A program made the translations under genes and the position numbers. DNA of 64,000 nucleotides from Erythrobacter aureus (GTDB taxonomy: Bacteria; Pseudomonadota; Alphaproteobacteria; Sphingomonadales; Sphingomonadaceae), in assembly GCF_003355455.1 (NCBI RefSeq), contig NZ_CP031357.1:1156501-1220500 (forward strand), written 5' to 3'. This document shows, piece by piece, positions 7,571-16,243 of this stretch. The notes beneath the pieces are model-generated. The model saw only the letters and a program-made list of their open reading frames with translations. It was not told the DNA's origin and ran no database searches. The stretch's first letter is position 1. Each line of letters begins with the position of its first letter.

Positions 7571-9139
7571 TCAGTCCACGGGCGCCAAATCGGGTTCCCA
7601 GCGCTCGAAGGAAGGTTGGGGTATCGTGGCGCTTCGGCCCCGTTCATAGGCAGCACCGATTGCGAGGATAGAGGCATCCTGCCAGGCGCCGCCCATGAAG
7701 CTGATGCCGATGGGCAGACGTTCAACCGCGCCCATCGGCACCGTGAGATGCGGATAGCCTGCGATTGCGGCGAGCGATCCGGCACCGATGCTGCCATTGA
7801 AGTTGTCGCCATTGACGAGGTCGCTTGTCCACGCCGGACCGCGGGTCGGGGCGACGAGCGCATCGACCTTATGCTCGCGCATCAACCGGTCGATCGCCTC
7901 TTCGCCCGCCAGCCGCAATGATGTGGCTCTTGCTTCGCCGTAGGCGGCTTCGTCGGTGGTTTCGAGAGCCTGTTCGAAAAGCGACTGGCCGAACCAGCGC
8001 AATTCGCTGCGTGCGTTTTCGACGTTGAAGGCAATCAGACCGGCGAGGTCGCGAGGCATGTTTTTGCCCGGGATTGAGGCGAGATAGGCTGCCATGCCGG
8101 TGCGCAGCTCATACAGCAGGACGGTGAATTCGGCCCCGAACATCTCGCCTGGCGCTTCATATTCGATTTCGACCAGCTCGGCTCCGGCGCGTTCCATGTC
8201 GGCCAGTGCGGTTTCGAACACCTCGCGGACGTCCTGCCGATTGCCGATCTGGTTGACGAGCACGCCGATGCGCACGCCTTCGAGAGAGGCATCGGCCAGA
8301 CCCGCAGTGAAATCGGCGACATGCGCGTCCGCCTCAGCCGTCGCGGGATCGGCGGGATCGCTTCCAGCGATCGCCCCCAGCAGCAGGGCGGCATCGAAGA
8401 CGGTGCGCGTCATCGGCCCGGCCGTGTCCTGCGAGTGGCTGATGGGAACGACATGCGTCCTGCTGACCATGCCGACTGTCGGCTTGAACCCCACCACGCC
8501 GTTGACACTGGCAGGGCAAGTGATCGAGCCGTCGGTTTCCGTCCCGATCGCGGCCCAAGCAAACCCTGCAGCAACTGCTGCTCCGCTGCCCGAGGACGAA
8601 CCGCAGGTGTTGCGATCGATTGCATGCGGATTACGGGTCAACCCGCCCACGGCGCTCCATCCGCTGGTCGAATTGCCGTCCCGTATATTCGCCCATTCGG
8701 AAAGGTTGGTTTTGCCCATCATCACCCCGCCGGCCCGGCGAAGATTGGCGATCAGCGGTGCGTCGCGCCGGGTCCAGTTATCGGCCAGGGCGAGGCTGCC
8801 CGCAGTGGTCGGCAGCTCGCGTGTTTCGATGTTGTCCTTCACCAGCACGGTGCGGCCTTTCAACGCCGTGTGTCGGCTGCGCGCGCTTCGAATCTGCGCC
8901 GTGATATCGGGAGCGAGCGCGATGACGGCGTTCAGGCCATCGGGGCCGCTGTCGTAACGCGCGATCCGGTAGGCCTGACCGACAGCCGCCCCTTCCGCTG
9001 CGGTGGTTGCGGGTTCCAGGCCTTCGGGCAGTTCCATCTTCGGAATTTCGATCGTTGCGACGGGACGCCCCGTGTCCTGGGCGGCAAGCGGAGCTGCGAG
9101 GGAACAGAGCGAGGCGGCCAGGAGCAGTATCGTGCGCAT
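7571..9139 (-). CDS. secreted amidase (amidase signature family)
   Basis: Amidase-signature hydrolase of 522 residues with a cleavable signal peptide (MRTILLLAASLCSLAAPLAAQ). The Ser-cisSer-Lys triad is recognisable: Lys in VLVKDNIET, the glycine/serine-rich CGSSSGSGAA loop, and the nucleophile Ser in TDGSITCPAS. The region GVVGFKPTVGMVSR matches the family core. Unlike GatA it is exported, so it probably cleaves an extracellular or periplasmic amide; the substrate is unknown. It sits between a TonB-dependent receptor gene and the antiporter gene, both on the same strand, which may link it to an imported compound, but that is inference. Confidence 0.92.
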   Translation of the reverse strand: MRTILLLAASLCSLAAPLAAQDTGRPVATIEIPKMELPEGLEPATTAAEGAAVGQAYRIARYDSGPDGLNAVIALAPDITAQIRSARSRHTALKGRTVLVKDNIETRELPTTAGSLALADNWTRRDAPLIANLRRAGGVMMGKTNLSEWANIRDGNSTSGWSAVGGLTRNPHAIDRNTCGSSSGSGAAVAAGFAWAAIGTETDGSITCPASVNGVVGFKPTVGMVSRTHVVPISHSQDTAGPMTRTVFDAALLLGAIAGSDPADPATAEADAHVADFTAGLADASLEGVRIGVLVNQIGNRQDVREVFETALADMERAGAELVEIEYEAPGEMFGAEFTVLLYELRTGMAAYLASIPGKNMPRDLAGLIAFNVENARSELRWFGQSLFEQALETTDEAAYGEARATSLRLAGEEAIDRLMREHKVDALVAPTRGPAWTSDLVNGDNFNGSIGAGSLAAIAGYPHLTVPMGAVERLPIGISFMGGAWQDASILAIGAAYERGRSATIPQPSFERWEPDLAPVD

Positions 9140-9183
9140 GAGTAGGGTTCTGCCACCCGGCCACCCGAAAGCAAAGGCGCTAG

Positions 9184-11280
9184 CTAGAAATCCCCACTGA
9201 TCGTCAGCCGAAAGATCGGCCCGATGCGGCGATCCTGATACTCCCTGAACAATATGGCGCCGTCCGGGCGTGGCCCGTCATAGACCGTTCGGCGGAAGAA
9301 GTTGCGAGCGCCCAGCAAGTTGTTGGCGCGCGCTTGAACCGTGAGACCGAGCACGTCCTTATGCTCGATATACAGCGAGCCCCAAACCGGTCCTTCCCAA
9401 TCGCGACCTTCTTCGAAACGGCGCGAATAGGGTGCTTGATCGTAGTGCTCGAGGTTGGCGCCCCAAGCCCAGTCGGTTGAAGGTATATCGTGCCGGAAGT
9501 CGATCTCGAACATACCCTCCTGGTCGTAGGAGAAGGGGCGGTCGAGCCCTGTGAAGGGGTCGGTAACGCTCATCCAGCGTTTGACCGCCTCGATGTCGAG
9601 CCGTGCGCCTTTGAAGCCGACCGGGTCGAAATTGATCGTCGCATTGGCCTGCAGATGCAAACGGTCGGCGTCGCCGATATTACCGCGCGCCTCCCCGCCG
9701 CCAGGCAGCGGAAACCAGTCGATGAAATCTTCGAACCAAGCCTGGCGCGCCTGCAATTGGATCGATCCCCATGGGCCAAGCGTCTTGTTCGCCTCGATTT
9801 CGACGTTCCAGCTCTGATAGGGGACGAGCTCGTTATTGCCGCCATTTGCGTTGTCGTTGTTGAGGTTCACGCTGGCGAGAAAATCGCCGAAGGATAGCTG
9901 ACTGACACGTCGGGCGATTGTGACCGAGACGTCGAAATCGTTAGTCGGCTTCCAGGTGGCGGCAAAAGATCCCTTGGGCCGCTTGAAGCTGCGCGAATTG
10001 GCAGCGGCGCCGGTCTGCTCGATTTTGGAAAACTCCATCGCGCCGATCAGTTGGAGCGAAAGCGTTTCGGACAATGTGCGGGACAGGCTCAGACTGGTTT
10101 CGTAGCGGTCCTCGGTTACTCCGCCAGTGCCTTGCGGGAAGGCAAGTTGGACGAATTCTCCGCCGGGAGACAGTTCGAACAGTTTCGAGGCCCGGTCGAG
10201 CCGGTTGAAGGCCGCTTCACCGGATAATTGCCAATCGGCATTCCACAGCTTCCAGCCATATTCGAAGCGACCGATCCGCTCGCCAGCGCCATTCACTTGT
10301 TCGAAGTGAAAGCCGGTGGAAGGGCGAGCGTCCGAAAAGCTATCGACCACCGTGGACTGGAAATTGTCGCGTTCATAGCGTTCCAGCCCGATGAGTTTGA
10401 GCGTACCCGGGCCGACGGGGAACTGGATATCGGCGCCGATTTCATATTCCGGACCATCTTCCTCACGGCGGGCATCGCGCGTGCGAATCGGGCCGCTTAC
10501 CGGCGTTGCGATTTCGCTTTCGCGCCTTTTGAAATAGTCCTCGCGGTAGCTGAGATTGAGGTTCGCAACCACACCGCTGCCGAAATCATAGGCGAAGATC
10601 GTGGCCAGTTTCGGGTTGTCGAACTTGCCCGAAAACTTGGTGTCCTGTCTTTCGATCAGATCCCCGCTACCGTCGGAGATGATGATCGGCCCGTCGGCGC
10701 CGAAGCGATCATTGTCGTTGGTCAGCGAGACTGTGTAGTCGAGCGCGCCGCTGCTTCCACTCAGCGAAGCCTCGCCGCGCAATAGCTGCGCTTCGGTATT
10801 GTGCGGGCGGAAGCCGGTGGTCCAGCGGAACTGTCCGGACGCGCCGCTGCTGGTGTAGACAACGTTCGCGACCTGCCCGGTGAGGCCGGGAATCCCTGTT
10901 GCATTGCCATCGACGATTTCGATCCGAAGCACGTCGGAAGCCGGAATACGCCGTAGCTGATCCTGTACGCTTTCCGACTTGCTCGACAAGCGATCGCCGT
11001 TGACGATGACGTTCTGCGTCGCCTGTCCGAGCCCCCTTTGGCCCTGATTGTTGCCACCACTGATGGTGAAGCCGGGAATGCGTTCAACCATGTCGAGCGC
11101 ATTGCGCGGGGCGAATTGGATGAAATAGTCGGGGTCGAAAGCCTGCGCGCCGGGCGTAGGGGCCGGTGCGACGGGTGCTGCCACATCGAGCGCATCCGTA
11201 TCCTGCGCATGCGCTGCAGCGTTGACAGACATGGCAAGCGTCAACGTCGCTGTCGAGCATAGAAGCGGGCGTAAAGTCAT
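9184..11280 (-). CDS. TonB-dependent outer-membrane receptor
   Basis: Outer-membrane receptor of 698 residues: signal peptide (MTLRPLLCSTATLTLAMSVNAAAHAQ), a plug domain containing RNALDMVERIPGFTISGGNN and ITRIEIVDG-like VLRIEIVDGNATGI, then a 22-strand-type barrel ending in the C-terminal aromatic ISGDF. It would import a large ligand (siderophore, saccharide or peptide) using TonB energy. Start at 11280 is chosen because it begins the signal peptide; longer frames add Arg-rich sequence. The following gene is a secreted amidase. No regulator or ECF sigma sits next to it, and the ligand cannot be inferred. Confidence 0.93.
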   Translation of the reverse strand: MTLRPLLCSTATLTLAMSVNAAAHAQDTDALDVAAPVAPAPTPGAQAFDPDYFIQFAPRNALDMVERIPGFTISGGNNQGQRGLGQATQNVIVNGDRLSSKSESVQDQLRRIPASDVLRIEIVDGNATGIPGLTGQVANVVYTSSGASGQFRWTTGFRPHNTEAQLLRGEASLSGSSGALDYTVSLTNDNDRFGADGPIIISDGSGDLIERQDTKFSGKFDNPKLATIFAYDFGSGVVANLNLSYREDYFKRRESEIATPVSGPIRTRDARREEDGPEYEIGADIQFPVGPGTLKLIGLERYERDNFQSTVVDSFSDARPSTGFHFEQVNGAGERIGRFEYGWKLWNADWQLSGEAAFNRLDRASKLFELSPGGEFVQLAFPQGTGGVTEDRYETSLSLSRTLSETLSLQLIGAMEFSKIEQTGAAANSRSFKRPKGSFAATWKPTNDFDVSVTIARRVSQLSFGDFLASVNLNNDNANGGNNELVPYQSWNVEIEANKTLGPWGSIQLQARQAWFEDFIDWFPLPGGGEARGNIGDADRLHLQANATINFDPVGFKGARLDIEAVKRWMSVTDPFTGLDRPFSYDQEGMFEIDFRHDIPSTDWAWGANLEHYDQAPYSRRFEEGRDWEGPVWGSLYIEHKDVLGLTVQARANNLLGARNFFRRTVYDGPRPDGAILFREYQDRRIGPIFRLTISGDF

Positions 11281-11546
11281 GAAATAGCGGTCGTCCCTCG
11301 TTTCCCTCCTGCCGTGTCTACACCTGTAGGCGCGCGCACCAATTCCGCCTCGACCGATGACATCTGTCATCCGACGAACGGATTCACCTGCTGGATCGGT
11401 TGCCCGAACACCGCCGAACAGCTTGCCGAGGCCACTCGATCGGCGCCGTGCGCTACATATCCGCCGCTTTCATGGGTAAAGCCTCTTGAACATCTTGCGG
11501 GGCATGGCGACATAGGCGGCCAATTGACCCGACAAGAGGACTATTC

Positions 11547-12242
11547 ATGATCGACCTGTTCGGCAGCGACGCCCACGGCGCCCAGGGCCAGTTCACCACC
11601 GACCCAGCCACCGGCGCGCTCGTGCCTGTCGTCGTGGAACAGACCAGCCGTGGCGAGCGCAGCTTCGACATCTTCAGCCGCCTGTTGCGCGAACGCATCG
11701 TGTTCGTCACGGGCCAGGTCGAGGACGGCATGGCCTCGCTCATCACCGCGCAGCTATTGTTCCTGGAAAGCGAAAATCCGTCCAAGCCGATCAGCATGTA
11801 TATCAACTCGCCCGGCGGCGTGGTGACGGCGGGCATGGCGATCCACGACACAATGCAATACATCAAACCAAGGGTTTCGACCGTATGCATGGGGCAGGCC
11901 GCCAGCATGGGCAGCTTCCTCCTCGCTGCGGGAGAACCCGGTATGCGGATCGCGCTGCCCAACGCCCGTATCATGGTTCACCAGCCTTCGGGCGGCGCGC
12001 GCGGCATGGCGTCGGATATCGAGATCCAGGCCCGAGAAATCCTGCGCATCAAAAAGCGGATGAACGACCTCTATGTCAAATATACCGGGCAGAGCCTGGA
12101 TGAGATCGAGAAGGCGATGGACCGAGACACCTTCCTCGAGGCGGACGAGGCCATGAAGTTCGGCATCGTCGACAAGGTTTTCGAAACCCGCCCCGAAAAC
12201 GAGGGTGCCAGCGCCGACGGTTCGGGCGGCGCGCCCGAGTAA
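11547..12242 (+). CDS. clpP: ATP-dependent Clp protease proteolytic subunit
   Basis: Serine protease of the ClpXP/ClpAP degradation machines, 231 residues. The triad is visible with canonical spacing: S120 (QAASMGS), H145 (MVHQPSGG) and D194 (MDRDTFLE). A short acidic C-terminal tail (ENEGASADGSGGAPE) extends beyond the E. coli length. ATG at 11547 is preceded by AGAGGA. clpX follows 189 bases downstream on the same strand. The upstream region carries a CTTGAA hexamer that is an exact sigma-32 -35, but no convincing -10. Confidence 0.97.
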   Translation: MIDLFGSDAHGAQGQFTTDPATGALVPVVVEQTSRGERSFDIFSRLLRERIVFVTGQVEDGMASLITAQLLFLESENPSKPISMYINSPGGVVTAGMAIHDTMQYIKPRVSTVCMGQAASMGSFLLAAGEPGMRIALPNARIMVHQPSGGARGMASDIEIQAREILRIKKRMNDLYVKYTGQSLDEIEKAMDRDTFLEADEAMKFGIVDKVFETRPENEGASADGSGGAPE

Positions 12243-12316
12243 TCCGCGCCCTGTATGCGCGCATGACATCTGTTCCCGTACGGGACTGTTGCAAGAATGT
12301 CGTAGGAATTGAGCAA

Positions 12317-12342
12317 CCTTGCCGCTTCAGCTTGCGGCAAGG
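12317..12342 (+). other. hairpin in clpP-clpX intergenic region
   Basis: 9-bp perfect stem CCTTGCCGC/GCGGCAAGG with an eight-base loop, 75 bases after the clpP stop, and no T tract after it. It may attenuate transcription or protect a processed clpP mRNA 3' end. No classical terminator is seen between clpP and clpX. Confidence 0.4.
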
Positions 12343-12431
12343 GGTGCGCGCTACCTAGGATATTGACCCATGACCTGCGTACCCTACAGTCGGGATTCTT
12401 CCGACGGGCACGCGGGGAAGACGTTTAGGAT

Positions 12432-13703
12432 ATGACCAAGTTGAGCGGTACCGACAGCAAATCGACCCTATATTGCAGCTTTTGCGGCAAGTCGCAGCAC
12501 GAGGTGAGGAAGCTCATCGCGGGTCCGACCGTGTTCATCTGCGATGAATGCGTCGAACTGTGCAATGATATCATCCGCGAGGAAACCAAGGCGGGACTGG
12601 TCGGCAAGAAAGAAGGGGACGTTCCCACACCTGCCGAAATTTGCGCCACGCTGGCGGATTACGTGATCGGGCAGGATCGCGCCAAGCGCGTTCTTTCCGT
12701 TGCAGTGCACAACCACTACAAACGCCTGAAGCACGGCGCGAAGGCTGGCGATGTCGAACTTGCGAAGTCGAACATCCTGCTGGTCGGCCCGACCGGCTCG
12801 GGCAAGACGCTGCTGGCGCAGACGCTGGCGCGCACCTTCGATGTTCCCTTCACCATGGCCGACGCCACCACGCTGACCGAAGCCGGTTACGTGGGCGAGG
12901 ATGTCGAGAACATCATCCTCAAGCTGCTTCAGGCCAGCGACTACAATGTCGAGAAGGCGCAGCACGGCATCGTCTACATCGACGAGATCGACAAGATCAC
13001 GCGCAAGGCGGAAAACCCTTCGATCACGCGCGATGTTTCGGGCGAGGGCGTACAGCAAGCGCTGCTCAAACTGATGGAAGGCACCACCGCCAGCGTACCG
13101 CCACAGGGCGGGCGCAAGCATCCGCAGCAGGAATTCCTTCAGGTCGACACCACGAACATCCTGTTCATCTGCGGCGGCGCTTTTGCCGGACTCGACAAGA
13201 TCATTGCCGACCGTCTGCAGAAGCGTTCGATCGGTTTTGGCGCTCATGTCGCCGATCCTGACAAGCGCCGCATCGGCGAATTGCTGGAAAAGAGCGAGCC
13301 GGAAGACCTGCTCAAATTCGGTCTGATCCCCGAATTCGTCGGTCGTCTGCCGGTCATCGCCACTCTGCACGATCTCGATGTCGATGCGCTGGTGACGATT
13401 CTGCAGGAGCCGAAGAACGCCATCGTCAAACAGTATCACAAGCTGTTCGAGCTCGAGGATGTCGAGCTTACCTTCACCGACGAGGCATTGCGCGCCATTG
13501 CCGAACGGGCGATCAAGCGCAAGACCGGCGCTCGCGGCCTGCGTTCGATCGTCGAGGCGATCCTGCTCGATACCATGTTCGATCTTCCCGACATGGATGG
13601 CGTGTCCGAAATCGTGATCGACAAGGATGTCGTCGAGGGCAAGAAGGAGCCCATTCAGGTGCACGGCGGCAAGAAGGAACAGGACAAGGAAGAGGCGGCC
13701 TGA
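12432..13703 (+). CDS. clpX: ATP-dependent Clp protease ATP-binding subunit ClpX
   Basis: AAA+ unfoldase that recognises and feeds substrates to ClpP, 423 residues. The N-terminal zinc-binding domain has CSFCGK and CDEC pairs (C4). Walker A is GPTGSGKT, the pore loop is GYVGEDVEN, Walker B is IVYIDEID, followed by the conserved NILFICGGAFAGL and the C-terminal small domain with GARGLRSIVE (sensor 2 Arg). In alphaproteobacteria ClpXP degrades cell-cycle regulators including CtrA, which fits the presence of chpT 7 kb away. A terminator follows. Confidence 0.98.
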   Translation: MTKLSGTDSKSTLYCSFCGKSQHEVRKLIAGPTVFICDECVELCNDIIREETKAGLVGKKEGDVPTPAEICATLADYVIGQDRAKRVLSVAVHNHYKRLKHGAKAGDVELAKSNILLVGPTGSGKTLLAQTLARTFDVPFTMADATTLTEAGYVGEDVENIILKLLQASDYNVEKAQHGIVYIDEIDKITRKAENPSITRDVSGEGVQQALLKLMEGTTASVPPQGGRKHPQQEFLQVDTTNILFICGGAFAGLDKIIADRLQKRSIGFGAHVADPDKRRIGELLEKSEPEDLLKFGLIPEFVGRLPVIATLHDLDVDALVTILQEPKNAIVKQYHKLFELEDVELTFTDEALRAIAERAIKRKTGARGLRSIVEAILLDTMFDLPDMDGVSEIVIDKDVVEGKKEPIQVHGGKKEQDKEEAA

Positions 13704-13736
13704 CCGCCAAACCGAATTCGCTGTGAAATAAGGGTG

Positions 13737-13775
13737 ACGCGCTGCGGGATGATGGTCCTGTGGCGCGTTTTTCCT
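13737..13775 (+). terminator. rho-independent terminator of clpX
   Basis: Stem ACGCGC (13737-13742) with GCGCGT (13763-13768), extended inside by CGGGA/TCCTG with one wobble, followed by a run of T starting at 13768. Confidence 0.7.
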
Positions 13776-13789
13776 TATAGGGTCGGGGC

Positions 13790-14479
13790 ATGAAAACCAT
13801 CGGCCTGATCGGCGGAATGAGCTGGGAAAGCTCGCTTCACTACTATCGCCTTATCAATCAAGGCGTGCGCGCCGCTCGCGGCGGCATCGTATCCGCACCC
13901 CTGCTGCTTCACAGCTTCGATTTCGCGGAGATCGCGGCCATGCAGGCGGCTGGAGAGTGGGGCGCGCTGGCAGATCGGTTGGCCGCGGCGGCGCAGGGTC
14001 TCCACGCGGCGGGGGCCGAAGCGATCCTCATTTGCACCAACACCATGCACAAGGTGGCCCAGGCAGTGGACGACGCATCGCCTGCGGCGCTGATTCATAT
14101 CGCCGATCCGCTGGCCGATGCTGTCATTTCGGCCGGACATTCGAGCGTCGGCTTGCTGGGCACGCGTTTCACGATGAACGAACCATTTTATCACGAGCGT
14201 CTTCGGGCGCGCGGCCTCCAGACGGCCTCGCCGCCGGTGGAGGAGCGTGACGAGCTCAACCGGATCATTTTCGAGGAATTATGCGCGGGGCGGGTCAACG
14301 ATTCCTCGCGCGCGACATATATCGATAGCATCTCGCGCATGGCAGCGAACGGAGCGGACTGTGTCGCCTTGGCCTGTACGGAGATCATGCTGCTTGTCGA
14401 ACCGGAAGACAGTATGCTGCCCTCCTTCGACACGACTGCGCTTCACGCCGCTGCGGCGGTCGATTTCGTGTTGTCGTAA
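13790..14479 (+). CDS. aspartate/glutamate racemase family protein
   Basis: Cofactor-independent amino-acid racemase of 229 residues (Asp/Glu/hydantoin racemase fold). The N-terminus KTIGLIGGMSWESS is the family signature, and the two catalytic cysteines sit in ICTNTMHK and LACTEI. Overall it resembles YgeA-type broad-specificity racemases rather than MurI. It starts shortly after the clpX terminator and has no operon partner on its strand. Substrate is not predictable from sequence. Confidence 0.9.
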   Translation: MKTIGLIGGMSWESSLHYYRLINQGVRAARGGIVSAPLLLHSFDFAEIAAMQAAGEWGALADRLAAAAQGLHAAGAEAILICTNTMHKVAQAVDDASPAALIHIADPLADAVISAGHSSVGLLGTRFTMNEPFYHERLRARGLQTASPPVEERDELNRIIFEELCAGRVNDSSRATYIDSISRMAANGADCVALACTEIMLLVEPEDSMLPSFDTTALHAAAAVDFVLS

Positions 14480-14551
14480 GAGCCCCCCGCCTAATCCGCT
14501 ACCAGCCGACTCGACACAGGGTGGATGCCGTGCCGCGGCAGGCGGGACGCA

Positions 14552-15460
14552 TCAGCAGCACGCCTTGTCCGGATGGCTTCGCTCGATCTGGATGGTCGCG
14601 TGGCCGATCCGGTGGTGATGGTCCAGATCGCGCTGGATTTCGCGCAGCACGTCATCGCCCGGATGGCCACCGGGCATGACCAGATGCGCGGTCAGCGCGG
14701 TTTCTGTCGTGCTCATCGGCCAGATATGGAGGCTGTGAACCGCTTCCACTCCGGGCCGTGCCGATAGGTAGGCGCGCACTCCCGCTTCCGAAATGCCCTT
14801 GGGGACTGCGAGCAGGCTCATCGCCACGCTATCCTTCAATAGGCCCCAGGTGCCCCAGGCGATGACCAGCACGATCACCAGGCTCACGACCGGATCGATC
14901 CACCGTTCGCCGGTCCAGATGATGGCGAGACCGGCGATGACGACCCCCAGGCTGACCAGGGCATCGGCTGCCATATGCAAAAAAGCACCGCGGATATTGA
15001 TGTCGTGCTGCCCGCGCATGAACAACGCGGCAGTGCCGGCATTGATGAGGATGCCGATCCCGGCGACGATGGCCATGGTGTCGCCCTGGACCGGAGCAGG
15101 CTCTGCAATACGATGCAGGGTTTCGAACAGAATCGCGCCGATAGCCACCAGCAACAGGCCCGCATTGGCCAGCGCGGCGAGAATGGTCGAGCTTTTGAAA
15201 CCGTAGGTGAAGCGTTCCGAAGGGGGGCGCTCGGCCGCAATACTCGCCGTCCAGGCGAGCACCAAGGCGAGCACGTCCGATAGATTGTGTCCGGCATCGG
15301 CGAGCAGCGCCATCGAGCCGGATATCCAGCCATAAACCGCCTCGACAATGACGAAGCCGGTATTGAGTATGATGCCGATCAGGAAGGCGTTGCCGAAATC
15401 GGCAGGGGCATGGGCATGCCCGTGCCCATGATCGTGCGAATGGCTGTGACCCGAACCCAT
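14552..15460 (-). CDS. cation diffusion facilitator (Zn/Co/Cd efflux)
   Basis: Inner-membrane metal/proton antiporter of 302 residues in the CDF family. It begins with a His-rich metal-sensing stretch (HSHSHDHGHGHAHA), then six transmembrane segments with the metal-site motifs DAGHNLSD (TM2) and HMAADALVS (TM5), then a cytoplasmic domain with HSLHIWPMS. The layout is that of ZitB/DmeF-type exporters of Zn, Co or Cd. The very end, DKACC, is Cys-rich and may add a metal ligand. It lies five bases after mtgA and is probably cotranscribed with it. Confidence 0.93.
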   Translation of the reverse strand: MGSGHSHSHDHGHGHAHAPADFGNAFLIGIILNTGFVIVEAVYGWISGSMALLADAGHNLSDVLALVLAWTASIAAERPPSERFTYGFKSSTILAALANAGLLLVAIGAILFETLHRIAEPAPVQGDTMAIVAGIGILINAGTAALFMRGQHDINIRGAFLHMAADALVSLGVVIAGLAIIWTGERWIDPVVSLVIVLVIAWGTWGLLKDSVAMSLLAVPKGISEAGVRAYLSARPGVEAVHSLHIWPMSTTETALTAHLVMPGGHPGDDVLREIQRDLDHHHRIGHATIQIERSHPDKACC

Positions 15461-15465
15461 GGGAT

Positions 15466-16134
15466 TTACCGATATACGCAGGAATCGAGCCCGTCACGGG
15501 CTACCGAGCCAATTCGCGCGGCGATCGTATTGCCGTGACGGGCGAGCCAGCCACGCGGATTCGTCACCGAGCGTTCCTTGGGCAGGGGAAGCGCGGCGGC
15601 CATGCGCGCAGCTTCGATCGGGGTGAGCGAGGCGGCCGATTTGCCGTAATAGCGGCGGGCACCTGCCTCCACGCCATAAGTGCCGATGCCGGTTTCCGCG
15701 ACGTTGAGATAAACCTCCATGATCCGCCGTTTGCCCCAGATCTGTTCGATCAACACGGTGAACCAGGCTTCGAACCCTTTGCGGACATAGCCGCCGCCCT
15801 GCCACAGGAAGACGTTCTTTGCCGTCTGCTGGCTTATGGTCGAGCCGCCACGGATGCGCCCGCCCCGGGCGTTGTCCTCGATGGCTTTCTCGATCGCCTC
15901 GCGGTCGAAACCGTCGTGATTGCAGAACTTCCCGTCCTCCGCAGCGATGGCCGCGCGTACCATGTTGCGGTCGATGTTCGACAGCGACGTCCAGTCCTTG
16001 GTTATTCCGTTGCCATCCATCAGCATGGTCGCCGTGACGGGCACGGGCACGAAGCGGAACAACAGAACGAGCAGCAGGCTCAGGCCGATGAAGCCGATCA
16101 CGGCCTTGAACAGGAAACGGACCAGCCAACGCAT
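15466..16134 (-). CDS. mtgA: monofunctional biosynthetic peptidoglycan transglycosylase
   Basis: GT51 glycosyltransferase that polymerises lipid II into glycan strands at the inner membrane, 222 residues, without the transpeptidase domain of class A PBPs. One N-terminal membrane anchor (about 8-30) is followed by the GT51 motifs AAEDGKFCNHDGFD (catalytic Glu), RGGSTISQQTAKNVFLW, and KRRIMEVYLNVAETG. Upstream of the CDF exporter gene by five bases on the same strand and divergent from the M20 hydrolase. Confidence 0.96.
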   Translation of the reverse strand: MRWLVRFLFKAVIGFIGLSLLLVLLFRFVPVPVTATMLMDGNGITKDWTSLSNIDRNMVRAAIAAEDGKFCNHDGFDREAIEKAIEDNARGGRIRGGSTISQQTAKNVFLWQGGGYVRKGFEAWFTVLIEQIWGKRRIMEVYLNVAETGIGTYGVEAGARRYYGKSAASLTPIEAARMAAALPLPKERSVTNPRGWLARHGNTIAARIGSVARDGLDSCVYR

Positions 16135-16243
16135 AGTGCGCCTCTAACCTTGCAAATGTCCCTGCGCAATCTGCCAGCTTGCCCTATGCCGTATCGCATG
16201 CTTACCCTGCGCCAGAAACAAGGGGCGCCACGAGGGAGAATTC

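Noticed and set aside
11485..11510. Sigma-32 promoter for clpP (CTTGAA)
   Set aside because: The -35 is exact, but no acceptable -10 at the right distance.
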